Below, piece by piece: positions 11,263-22,934 of a DNA stretch of 64,000 nucleotides; the first letter of the stretch is position 1; every line of letters begins with the position of its first letter. Both the position numbers and the translations under genes were made by a program. Source of the DNA: Yamagishiella unicocca (Eukaryota; Chlorophyta; Chlorophyceae; Chlamydomonadales; Volvocaceae); NCBI GenBank assembly GCA_003116995.1, contig BDSL01000034.1:496001-560000 (forward strand), given 5' to 3'. The notes beneath the pieces are model-generated. The model was not told where the DNA came from and made no database searches. It saw nothing but the letters and a program-made list of their open reading frames with translations.

Positions 11263-13702
11263 GCCCTGCGACACGGCTGACCTCTCTTGTGGTTTCGGAG
11301 CGTGCCGTACGCCACGGTCCGGCGCCTCTGGATGCCGTTGTGTGGCGCTCCCGTGTCGGCTGCAGAACAGCAACTGCAGCAACAGCAGCGGCGATGGGGA
11401 ATACATCATCTGGTACTTATGGAACCAGCTCGGACAACACCGGATTGTTTTAGGAAGGAGTAAATGGATATGGGGGGATCCGTTGGCCAGGGTCTGGTCT
11501 AGCTGGGTGGCTCCAAAGGGGACGGGCGGGCGGTTCCGTTCTATGAGTTGTCGGTTAGGAATTGTAGCGCTGTATCAGTCAAGACACGTCGTTTTTGGGT
11601 GAGGAGAAGGCGTGCTGTGATGGTTTGAGAGGCCGGAAGGTTGCGTCGTTAAGGCGGCAGTCGCCGGCTTTGCCAGGGTGACAGTCGCTAGGGTGGCAGT
11701 CGCCAGCTTTGCTTTCCGAGGTCGCATCATAGGCGGCGTTACGCGACTGACGCCGACGCCTGGGTGATGAAGACAGCGCGCGGGCGCCGGCGCCAGGACA
11801 GCTGATGCGTACCTCTGGGTGGGGCGACGGTGGTGGCATCGGACTGCCGGTACGACGACCAGGGATGATAAGAGAAGCGTGGCATAAGTAGGAGCCGTAC
11901 GTCATGCGAAATTTTGACACGGCTGACGTACGAGCGCTTTGGCTGCCGAAATGCGCCCTCCACGCTGCCATGACCATGTTGCGGTTTATGGAGAGAAATG
12001 CCGGTTCGAATCACACCCGGCTAGGGAGCCAAACCGGCAGTGGGGGCGGGCGGGCGGCGGCGGCGACGGTGAACGGCACGGCCTGGCGCCGTGCGTCGGG
12101 TTCCGGAGCCTGGTAGCATGTGTTGCCATTCAGTTCTAGAGCAGGAAGGGCAGCAACAATTTTGTCGTTTTGCGGACGGAGTTATCTTGTGGTGGCGCGA
12201 GGGTGGCTTGATCGGAGCTGCCGCAGGCAGCTGTGACATAAAGCGAGATCAAGGCCCGCCTGTTCCGGCGTTGACCCAACCCCTGGAGCTATCGAAGACG
12301 CAGCCCACGAAGAGAGGGGTCGGGGTCAGGCGCTGGTCCTGGTTCCAGTCCTATCTGAAGAGGGGACGCGGCTGGCTGGCCGCCACCCCATCCGTGCGTG
12401 CGGCCAATGCGTGTCTCGGCAGTGCTCCGCAAGCCGAGCTCCGTCCTCTCCTCGGGCACCACCCCATGTTACACATCTGTGGTGGTGTCTAAGAACAGAC
12501 CGCTGCTCGCACACGCCTTCAGGCTGGCAAGAACCACTCGGCACTTGGCACCCACTGGGCTCTCAACGCACACTTCCGCGACACTACTGACAGTGTGCGC
12601 GGGGATGCCGCGACTCCACCGCTTCACTCCCTGGCCCCTTCGCTCTCTACCCTCTCGCTCGCTGGACTCACCACGCCGCCACACTACGCACCCACCACGC
12701 CGCCAGACTAGGCACCCTCACATACACTGCAGCTTGCACGCCCCTGCACAACATTCCGCCCCGTCCATGGGCCGCAGCAATTTCTCCAAGCGGCCAGCCC
12801 TACTACCGGTACACTACAAGCATGCCAGCCTTCGGACACTGCAGTTCAGGCGCAAGTCCCCGTCACCTTTGCCCGGCGCACATTGGGGCCCCGGTGCTCT
12901 GACCCCGCAGGTGCGTGTGGCTCACATGAGCACGCAGCGCACGTCGTAAGGGACCACCCTCCGATCAGCACCCCGCACCCCTGGCAGCGAGGTCCAGCAC
13001 AGCCCCCGCACCCCTGGCAGCGGCCTCCGATCAGCGTCCGTCCCTCAAGCCGGCGGCTGGTGACATGGCGGCCCGCTGGCGACGGAGCTCCGACAGCGCT
13101 GGGCCTCTCACGCCCTTGGCACCCTAACCCCGGGCCATGCGCGACTACTGGTACGCTGACACCTCGCGTCCGAACACGAACAGCTCCTGCATCCACCACA
13201 GCAACGGAACAGCACTCACGAAACAAGCACCTGCGCGCACTTACCATTACGGCACCCGACTAACGCTTCCTGACAGACACCGTCTACTCTCCCCCAAACA
13301 GGGGTTTCGCTCCCGCCCATTCCCTGCACTCAACAACGACCACTCCTTGGCCCCCTCAGCGACGGATGGACGCGTCAGCTCAGCCCGAGGGCCGAAACAC
13401 GTGAGCTGCCCCATCCGCCTCTCCTTCCTTCCTTCCACACCGCAACTCGCGCCATCCGGCCAAGCTGCGCCACTCGCCCCTCCTGCTGCGTCGCACAGCC
13501 GCTAGACAAAACGCAGAACCGTTGCAGCCGCCACATCTCTCTCCCTAGCTACCCCCTCTCGCGCCAATCGGCCACCTCCCCACCACTCCGCCCCTCCCTT
13601 TCGCTCCCCACCGAACCCGCCGCCGCCGCCGCCGCCGCCGCCGAAGGACGGGCTCGACCCATATCGCCGGCCCAAGCCCGCCTGCTGCGGCGCCCCGCTC
13701 GC
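11263..13702. other. convergent intergenic region
   Basis: Lies between the 3' ends of the TIC62-like gene (plus) and the DnaJ-type gene (minus), so it should hold both 3' UTRs. I find no exon with family resemblance. Visible structure is minor: short imperfect repeats around ggtggcagtcgcc (11650-11712) and repeated cgcacccctggcagc units near 12975-13022. No clear TGTAA signal was found close to either stop codon. Confidence 0.5.
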
Positions 13703-15291
13703 TCAAAGCGCGCCGCCGCCGCCGCCGCCACTGGTAACTCCGGTGCTTCCGTTGCCTCCAATCGAGCTCTCGCTAAAAATGCTACCCAGAGGGCTGCTGC
13801 TGCGCCCGCCTGCTGCCGCCGTCAGCGGACTCCCCAGCCCCGACGGGGGCAGCATCACCGCCCCGGTGGCGTCGCACACGGGGCAGGAAGTGGCTCCGGA
13901 ACCGCTGCAGGCGCGGCAGGTGACGCCGCCGGTCAGACCGCCCTGCGGGTCCTCCATCTGGCTCTTCTGCAGCCAGCCGGCCGCCCAGAGGTCCCGATCC
14001 TTCAGGTTGCCCGCGTTCATCTGGCGGAGGACGCGGGGGGTGGGAGCAACGAGAACGCGGCGTGAGAGCTACGGCTTCTGTGTGTGGAGGGGGAGCAGCA
14101 GTGCGTAGTTAAGCAGGGGGGAGCAGGGAGTCGTCTGGGTGGTCGCGTCCCCAACCGCCGCCACCACCACAACTACGAGCCGCTCGCCCGCATCCTGCTG
14201 CCGCTGCCCCATAAAACATCCACCACCTGCAACCCTCCGCCCTTGCCTGCCGCCCTTGCCTGCCGCGACCTAACTGCCAACCGCGGGAACACGCCGCCGT
14301 GGCCGCAGGAGACACCAACTACGGTAGGCTCATCCCACCTGGATCTGAGCATTCAAACTAGCCCGCCCCCCCTACCCAGAGCTGCGTGGCCGGGTCACAG
14401 CTGGCCTGCATCTGTACGAACGCCACGCCCGAGGTGCCCTTGCGGCACTGCAGGAGCAGCAGCAGGGGCGGGGGGGGGCGGCAGCAGGAGGGCGGGGGGT
14501 AAGTCGACCACGGTACTTATGAACACAGCAGCCGGGGTGAAGCGGCCGCCAGCAGCGCCGAAACCCCGACGCGGGTCCCTCCCTCCCACCGCACCTGGAT
14601 CACTCGGAAGTGCCGCCAGCCCATTGTTTCCTGCATCGATGTCCATTTGGATCCTGGATCCATGTGCATTTACGGGGGGTAGGCGGAGGTTGGAGGGCGT
14701 GCGGGGGTAAACTTAGAGACGCGTGCTACGGGGGCTGAGGAATACAAACCGACCGCCTCCCTACACGCCCCCCCTCGTACGCACCTACGACGCGCGTCAT
14801 GTCTACCCGGTTCTTCTTGTTGTAGCCGGCTGCGTGAGAGGGCGGAGTAAAGCACGTTGCAGGGTTATGTGGGGTGGAGAGCAAGCCGAGGAAGCGGAAC
14901 GGCAAGAGCGTAAGAAACATGGTGATAAAGCTCGCGTTCGCGTTTGAAGTCTCTCCGCATGGCAATTATGAAGACCCCCACCTCGAGACAGCTTTCCACG
15001 GCCCGCGCAGTCGGCACAGGTACATTTCCCGGTCCCTCCGCAGTTCGAGCAGCGCTGCGGGATGAGTTCCTGCTCGGCCTCTATAGATCTTCGATGGAAA
15101 AGGCCTCCATAAAATGAGGAACGACACGTCGTTGAGGTTTCCTCACACGAGGACGTTCGTGTAGGTGCAAGGCTATGCGAAGACGCTGGCAAAAGTCGCG
15201 CTGTCCGAATAAGCAACTGATCTGTCGCCTTAAGCGCTTTGTGTTGATGAGCACCGCAGCAGCGACGCTGCAGCAAGCACCAGCCGGTCAT
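13703..15291 (-). CDS. plant-type DnaJ cysteine-rich zinc-finger protein
   Basis: Five exons on the minus strand: 15291-14982, 14829-14785, 14653-14595, 14447-14376, 14020-13703. They sum to 804 nt (267 residues). Residues 1-70 are Ser/Thr/Arg-rich and resemble an organellar transit peptide. The first Cys pair of motifs is CSNCGGTG (81-88) and CADCAGRG (92-99). A conserved core follows: AGYNKKNRVDMTRVVGSKWT, then GWRHFRVIQ, FVQMQASCDPATQLW and NLKDRDLWAAGWLQKSQM. The second pair is CRACSGSG (197-204) and CPVC (208-211). There is no J domain. The GSKWT/GWRHF core matches my recollection of an Arabidopsis family annotated as DnaJ/Hsp40 cysteine-rich domain proteins, several of which act as plastid thiol/zinc chaperones; the exact member is not identifiable. 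The tail is poly-Gly (GGGGGGAL). Splice phases agree at every junction; the first ATG sits in a favourable caaaATG context. Confidence 0.8.
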
Positions 15292-16956
15292 TTTGTCCTC
15301 CTAGGGTTTAAAGTAGTTAAACCAGTCCATTGACGCATAACTGATACTATCACAACGTCCAATACCAGCAGTCATATTGAATGCCGTCAGTATTGATATG
15401 ACTTCCTATGCATCTGAAGGTGATTCTTCGCGTAGCGTTTTCCCTGTGCGGCGTAGCTAGAAGTCCGTATCTCTTAGCAATTTCCACACTACCGGGTGCG
15501 ATGTTCCTGCCTGACAGTGACCTACCCTTCCAGGTGTTGACGTGTTGCACTGCGACAAGTACGGCAAGCGGGTGCCGAAACCACAAGGATTCGCATTTTG
15601 CACTGAACGGGTTTGTATTGTCCCCGAACCCATCCCCATGCCTTCCGCCTTACGACGAGCAGGGTCTCACCGACATCGAAATCCCCTTATGAAGACGGAC
15701 CCGCCACCCGTGCGAATATTCAACACGATCTAACCAGCAGGGTCAGCGCCACGACAGCCGGGTGGTACCTGGTGCATCCATCCATACAACCATCTAGGGC
15801 AGTTCCCAGTCCCCCACGTCCGTAATTTTTAAACCCCGGAAGCTGGGATAGGATGGGATGGGATGGCATGGCATGCATGCCTACCCACTCGAGTTGGTTG
15901 GGAGTTGGCCACCCCTTCGACCGCAGTGTGGGCAGCCCTGTTTGTAGGTCCCCCTGCGGGCATGCCCCGGCGTCGCATATCGGACGCAGCCGTGGCCAGA
16001 CAGTTGCCTCAGGGCAGGCGCAAGCCAGTCCGTGGCACCGCACACCACACTGCTAGCGACTGAGTGCACAACCACAAAGCTCTTTTATGCAGGCAGGAGC
16101 TGTGCCGATTTTCATATCGTAGCAGGCCGCCCATATGCGACGCCGTTGCAACTCCGGCGGGCGCCGCGCGTGACCACCACTTCTACGGTATGTCCGCGGC
16201 CAGGGGACCGCGGTTCCTGTCCGCGGCACTCTTGCGATGCCGTTTCGTGACACGTCGTGACCAGGGGAAGTGGCCCCCCCCGCATGGAATTGATGCCAGG
16301 CACGCACCTCCACAGGACCTGGGACCAGGAGCAGTGGCAGGCGCAGGTGCGGGCTCATCCTGGAAGTTGTAGTCGCGACGGTGCCTAATGTGGCGTACTG
16401 GAGCTCGTCGTGATTGTGACATCCGATAGCCTCAAGTGTTTTCAGAGGCGAACTCACAAGGTTCGGCGACAGCTCATGGGACAGGATCGCGGGATGGGCG
16501 GCAGCCAACGAGTAAGCGAAGGACAGTACGGCACCCGCCGCAACCCCTCCGTCGAGTGACACAAAATGCAAGCTTTATCTTCGATCAATCGGTCCCCTTG
16601 AGCCTTGAGCGATCGCAGTTGGTTTGACATCAGTTTTTACGCAGCAACGTTCGGGCGACACCTTAATAACCGGTAATCGCGCACGTAAAGCCGCTGGTGT
16701 GTGACACGGCTCCTTGCCTTCTTCAACCGGAACCACATTCATTTCAGCCATACTTGCACTAAAGCTAACATTAGTTAGGTTACATATGTATGTGTACAAA
16801 TGGACCGAAGGGTAGCGCCTCAATATGCAAGTCGCGTAGATGTTGACGACGCAAGCCTCCCAAAACTGCCCTTCGCGTCTGTCTACGCATGAGCTTGCAA
16901 TCTAACACATATATAAATGCAACTGGAGGGATGTCGGGAACCTGTGTAAACAAAAA
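15292..16956. other. divergent intergenic region between the DnaJ-type gene and the giant gene
   Basis: About 1.66 kb with no supported exon. It is noticeably less GC-rich than the coding DNA. A short ggatg/gcatg tandem (about 15847-15880) is visible. A TATA-like box near the right end is listed separately. A 172-codon minus-strand ORF at 16053-16571 has no recognisable domain and is not called. Confidence 0.5.
16910..16917 (+). promoter_or_regulatory. TATA box of the giant gene
   Basis: TATATAAA 40 nt upstream of the proposed start ATG at 16957, in an AT-richer pocket. The spacing implies a very short 5' UTR. An ATG at 16931 is out of frame and would lie upstream of, or very near, the predicted transcription start. 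Confidence 0.45.
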
Positions 16957-19900
16957 ATGGAGCGCCGCCCTCATGTCGCCTTGGCACAGGTGCGCACGCA
17001 CCGACCGTCCTTCCACTTACCTCAACAAAACATCGGTATCACTAAAAAGCTTAATTCATTGCCAAGTGTCGGAGAACTGTGCGCTCAGCGTACCTGCCTG
17101 TGCGCCCAGCGTGCTTGCCGCGCCCGCCCTCTTCACGTTCGTCCCCTCCCCAGGAGGCCCGCCTGTCGGGCCAGTGGCCGCCACCCCAGAGGGCGCAGCT
17201 ATGCCGCTCCCTTCCACCAGGCGCCGCCAGCAGCTGTCCAACCCAAACCCAAAGCCCCGGCCTGCTCCCAGGAACCCACCTACCACCCCCACACCATCGC
17301 CGTGTTCCCCCACACGTGCTCCCCGCCGTGGCAGCGGCCCAAGCCTCGGCCGCCTCAGCCCCCGCCGCTGCCGGCCGCCAGCCGCTTCGCCCTCGGGCCG
17401 GCGTCTCGGCACACGCGCTGCCGCAGCGCCCCAGCGGCGGCCCCACCGCCACCAGCACCGACCTCCTCATCCAGCGGCTGGACCGGGTGGACAGCGTCCG
17501 CGGGGTGTTGCGGCTGCTGCAGCAGCACCGCGGCTCCGCCTCCACCACCTTCCTCTACCCCGCCGCCCTGCGCGCTATGGCCAGGTGCCTGCAGCAGCCA
17601 CCCACCGCTGCCGGCGCGGCCGCGGTCGCGGCCGCGCCCGCTGCGGCTACCGCAACCGCCGCAGCGCCAGGCGGCGGCAGGGCGGCGCCGTCGGGCGGTG
17701 CAGTCCTAGCGGGTGACGAGCTGCTGGAGACACAGGTGCGGTGCGGTGCGGCATGGTGCCGTGCGATGCGGTGTACGACCCCACGTGCCCAGCCGTACCG
17801 CCAACGCCGCCGCTTCACACCGCCGCCGCCGCTGCCGCCGGCCGGCCGGCCCCGTACCGTACCCATCCTCTTACGCGGCTTGCACCACCGTGCCCTACGT
17901 GCCCCCCGTGCCTTCCCTGCTCTACCCTATTCCCACTGCCAATGTTATCGTTGCTGCCACTGGTGTTGCTGCCTACTGGTGTTACTGCCACTGAGGGTAC
18001 TGAGGTGCCGCCACCCATGTTGCTGCCCCCGCTCCCGCTGCCGCGCTCTCGAGCCGCAGGAGGCCGTGAGGTACATCACCAGCGAGCTGCACGCGCGCCG
18101 GTCCCTGCTGTCGTACAAGCTGGTCGCAGACACGCTGCGCAGCCTGGTCGTTGTGCTGCCGGCGCTGGGCTGGCCGGTGCGCGACCCGCGGGTCATCTCC
18201 GACATCGCCGGCCTGCTGCCGTCCGCCGCCGCCGCCGCCGGCAGGCTATCGCCCCTGCCTGTGGGCGACGTCACCGCCGCCTTCCGCAGCCTGCTGCTGC
18301 TGCTGGCGGCGGCGGCCGCGCGGCGGCAGGAGGTCGCGCCGGGGGTCATTCGCGACGCTCGGTCGTACCTGCTGACGGAGGTGTACGGCGGGGAGGGCAT
18401 GTCGAAGCGGCTGCGCCAGGCCGACATGGCTGCGCTGGCGGGCGCGGTGGAGCTTGCCGTACTGTACGACATGGCGGTGCCGCAGGCCTTCGTGGACTCG
18501 TCGTCGTACAACGTGGCGCGCCTGGTGGCGCCGGCGACGGCGGCGCCGCCGTCGGAGCAGCAGCAGCAGCTGACGACGGCGGGGGGGTGGGTGGTCCAGG
18601 GAGGGAGGGGGGTGCCCCTGGCGGTGAGCGCGGTGCGAGTGGCGCGGAGGGTGGGCAGTGGCACGGAGTGGTGATGGAGGGGCAGGTCTTGTCTTAGCAC
18701 CTCCCAGGCCATGTAGACCTCCTCTCCTCTCCCCTCCCCTCCTGCGCTGACCCTCACGGAGCGCTGACTCGAACGGAGGACCCCACAGCGGGCCACAGGC
18801 ACGACGGTGCGGTCCTCGCGGCGGTGCCTGGTGCCTCCTTGTTGCTGCCGTCTCAGGCAAGCCCCGCCCCCACACGGCCCGCAGGGAAGCCGAGCACCAC
18901 CACAACCGCGATGCGGAGCGCGGCAGCGGCGACGGCAGCGGCGCCGGCGGCAAGGCCGCAGGCCGCGGCCCAGGCGCTCGAGGTGGCCGCCGCGGTCGAT
19001 CTGACCGTGCCGATGGCGGCCGCGGCGGCAACCGCGATGGCTTTGAGCGGCGGGCCCAGGACGCGGCGGCCGCCAAAGACACGGCCGTCGGCTCCGCCGC
19101 TGCGGCTGCGGACCTCGACGTGCCCTCCCTGGCCCGCCTTTTGGAGGCCTGGTGCGCCACCAAGCCCGGCCGTCCATGCCCCGATGCTGCCTGGCTGGAG
19201 CGCACTGCGGTGGTGGCGCTGCGAACGCAGGACTCGGCAGCAGCAGCAGCAGCCCGGCGGGAGGCGCTGCAGGCGCGCGAGGAGGCGGCTCGGTCGCGGC
19301 TGCGGGAGCTGCGGAAGCTGCTGGAAGCCGCGCAGGAAGCGCTGTTGGCAGTGCAGCCCGCAGCGCGGGGCGTTGAGGGCGGCGGCGTGGTCGGCGTCGT
19401 CGTCGTCGGCGGCGGCGGCGGTGGAAGGGCGGGCCGAGGGCGGGGGCGCGGCCGGGGCGGCCGAGGCCGCGCCGGCGGGGCTGAAGAAGCGGGGGTAGTG
19501 ACCGCCGACGGCAGCGGCCGACGGCGGGGCGGCGGCTGGAATGGGGCAGCGGCGGCGGCGGCGGCTGGAAGTACGACAGCGGCGGCCGCCGCCGCCGACA
19601 CCGTGGCGGACAGGGTCCCGGGGGCCGCATTGGCTGCTGGCGCTAAAGTGCGTTCCTTGGCTGCCGAGCTGGCGTCTGCTGGGGTGGACGTGCGGGCGGT
19701 GGCGGCGGAGCTGGCGGCGCAGGGGGCAGCCGCCGGGACCCGCCAGCAGCAGCGCCAGCAGCAGCAGCAGCAGCGGGTGCCCAGCGGGGACCTGGTGGGG
19801 CTGCTGGTGGCGCTGGCGGGCCGGCTGGGCGGGGAGGGGCGGGAGGGCGGGGAGCTGGGCGGCCTGGCGGAGGCGGTGGTGGCGGCGCGACTGGAAGACT

Positions 19901-22897
19901 TGCAGCCGCGACAAGTGGTTGCGGTGAGTTGGTGGTGGGGCGGCGTAGTGATGGTTTTGTTGTGGCGGAGGTAGCCTTGGCCGATGCAGGTCATCCACAG
20001 GTGTTTTGCACGCCCCTCCCTACTACCCCCCTCGCACGAATCCCCCCGCGCCCTCGCCTCCCTCTCCCTTTCCCCCTACTTTCCTTTCCCCCTCCCCGCC
20101 CCCCCGCCCTACCCCGCCAGGCGCTGTCCTCCCTGTCACGCCTGGGCCACTCCCCCGCCCGCGCCCTCACCACCTCCGCGCTTCGCAAGCTGCATCCCCA
20201 CATCCCCCAGCTCGCCCCCTCGGACGTCACCCAGCTGCTCGCCACACTGCTGGCACTGTCCTACGTGCCGCCACACGGCAGCAACCCCAGCGGCTCCGAG
20301 ATCCTCACCAGCCTGGCCTTCGCGGCGGCGAAGAGCCGTGGCGGCGGCGCCGACGGCCCCGACGGCTCTGGCCTGGGCACCGCCCCTACGGACCTCGTGG
20401 TGCAGCTGCTGCGGGCGTGTGGGGAGTGGCAGGTGGAGTTCCCGGAGGAGCTGATGGCGGAGCTGGAGTCAGTGGTGGAGCGGAGGGTGCTGAGGGCGCT
20501 GCCGGCGGCCTCAGTGGCCATGTTGTCCCCGCGGGCACAAGTAGGTGGCGGGGGGCCGGGGGGCGGGGGGCGGGGCCGGGGGGACGTGGGGGCATGTGTG
20601 GGGTCTCTCAATGATCCGGTCAATGGGCCGAGATGTAACACGACCTCCTGCCTCCGCCGCAGCAAATACACGCCCATACTCATACCCCCTCCCTGCCTGC
20701 CTCCCTCAGGCAGTTGCCATGCTCAACGCCAAGACCTCCAACCCCGCCTCCAGCGCCGCCTCCAGCGCCTCCTCCTCCTCCTCCCCCTCCTCCTCCGCCC
20801 CAGCCGTGGACGCCAACGCCGCCTCCATGCGCGCGCAGCTGCTGGGGGGGGTGGTGCTGCCGCTAGCCCGCATGCGCAGAGGCTTTCGCAGCGGCGACAT
20901 GTTCAACCAGGCGCTAGACGACCTGGCGGCCAGGGGCTTTGAGGGGCTGGACGAGCGTACGGCGGCGCTGCTGCTCCACGCCTACGCGTACAACCGCGCG
21001 TGGGCGCTGGTGCCGGGGCTGCGGCGGGTGAGTCGGGGCTCGAGGGGGGGGGGGGTTTAGGGTTTTAGGGTTTTATGAAACCCGTGGGGTTCGAGGGAAA
21101 CCCGTGGGGGAGGGGAAGAAGGGGCTAAACGCAGCGCAGCTGGAGGAGTGAGGCGTGAACACGTGTTCTGGGGTTCGCATGCTGGCCGGGTTGGGGCGGG
21201 GAGGACGGAGGCGGAGGACGCGGAGGAAGGGAGCGCCGGTGGGTCATGCTGCGACCGGTGGATTTTAATGAATCCATGGGTCAACGTCCCGCCAGTTCGC
21301 GTGCTGCCAAAACACCCCATCGCTGCCTGCGCGGTTGCACCCGCTCCCCCGGTCCGCGTGTTTGGAACTCTGCTTGCGTGGCCTCACCTCACGCCCCGCC
21401 TGCTCTCGCCCCGCCCCGCTCTGCACCCCCACCACCGTCATCTCCTCCCCCAGGTGCTCGAGGCGCTTCTGGAGCGGGCCCTGTCGCTTCCCTTCACCCG
21501 CGCCGCCGAGCTGTCCGCCCTGCTGCTGGCGGCGGGTCGGGCACTGCGACTCATGGCGGACAAGATGCAGCGACCTCCGGGGACACCCGTGCTGGTGCGT
21601 GCTGGGGAAGTGGGGGAGGGGGAGTGTATAGAAACCGTTTTACGCAACGGGACAGGATAGTTGGCGCATGGTCGTCGGACACCAATTCTGTGGGCGCATG
21701 CTGGAGCACTGGAACTGACTACCGGAGGGGGAGGGGGAGGGGCAGGGAGTGGCGTAAAAACCGTTGACGCGACAAGGACAGGAGGGGAAGGGGGAGGGGG
21801 AGGAAACCCGTGGGTCGGCGCTGAAAACTAAGACCGAGAGCGGGAGGGGGGAAGAGGGGGCGGGCAGGTGGAGGCAGGGAGGGAGGTTGAGGGGAGCCCC
21901 GTGGGTGGGCACATGGAGAGCAGGCGGAGGGAGTGAGGCGGGCCGGGGCCGAACAGCGCTAGTTTGGGCGGGGAGGGAGGGCAGGGCTTGTAGCGACAGA
22001 GCCCTGGTACGCTGGTAGGTCACGACGCCTTTCCGCGCCCACCACCACCACCACCACCACCACCACCACCACCACCACCACCACCACCACCACCACCACC
22101 ACCACCACCACCACCACCACCACCACCACCACCACCACCACCACCACCACCACCACCACCACCACCACCACCACCACCACCACCACCACCACCACCACCA
22201 CCACCACCACCACCACCACCACCACCACCACCACCACCACCACCACCACCACCACCACCACCACCACCACCACCAGCCAACGTCCTAACCCTGGAATGTT
22301 TGAGTTGCCGTAGGAGCCCCGACACTGCTCCGAAACCATTTCCCCTCCCGCCCCTGCGCCCTGCCCCACGCAAAACCTCGCAGGACGTCACCTCCCCGCG
22401 GCTCGCTTCCCTGCTGCTCCCCGCCGCGGAGCGTCTGCTGCAGCTCAACCCCTCCGCCGAGCACATCGCCAGCGCTGCCCAGGGTCTCTTCGTGGAGCTA
22501 GAGTGCAGGGAGCTGCGGACGAGCACTGAGGCCGCCGCCGCCGCCGCCACCGGGACGCCGCCGCCGCCGCCGCAGGCGGCGCCGCCGCCGCTGCCGCCGC
22601 AGGCGCCGGATGGCCGGCGGGTCACCAGCGGGGAGGCGCTGCTGTCGCGGATGCTCGAGGCTGCGGCGCCCAGTCTGTCCACCTGTCGACCCAGGAGCTA
22701 CTGCTTCCTGCTGGCGGCGTGTGTGGCGGTGCGGTACCGACCGCCCGCCGACTGGCTGGCGGCGCTGTACACTGCGGCGGCGGCGGCGCTGGACGGCCGC
22801 GGCGCCAAAGCCGACGTCCTGATCGGGCTGCTCAACGGCCTTACGGAATTGGACCGGCCGCTGGCGGCGGTGGGCGGCGGGGACCGCAGCAGCAGCA

Positions 22898-22934
<37 letters not shown>

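Noticed and set aside
11996..12035. tRNA T-arm-like sequence (ggttcgaatc) and a similar one near 62742
   Set aside because: Flanking bases do not form the T stem, and no matching acceptor or anticodon arms were found upstream.
16053..16571. 172-codon minus-strand ORF beginning MHFVSLDGGVAAGAV
   Set aside because: The start looks plausible but the rest has no pattern or homologue I recognise and no splice partner; left in the intergenic description.
17945..19994. Two long minus-strand ORFs of 561 and 582 codons
   Set aside because: They are antisense to exons 3-4 of the giant gene in very GC-rich DNA, consist of Arg/Pro/Ala/Ser runs, and lack domains or splice structure.
22020..22682. Minus-strand ORFs with poly-Val or poly-Gly runs of over 70 residues
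   Set aside because: Reverse reading of the (CCA)n microsatellite; no start or domain supports a gene.
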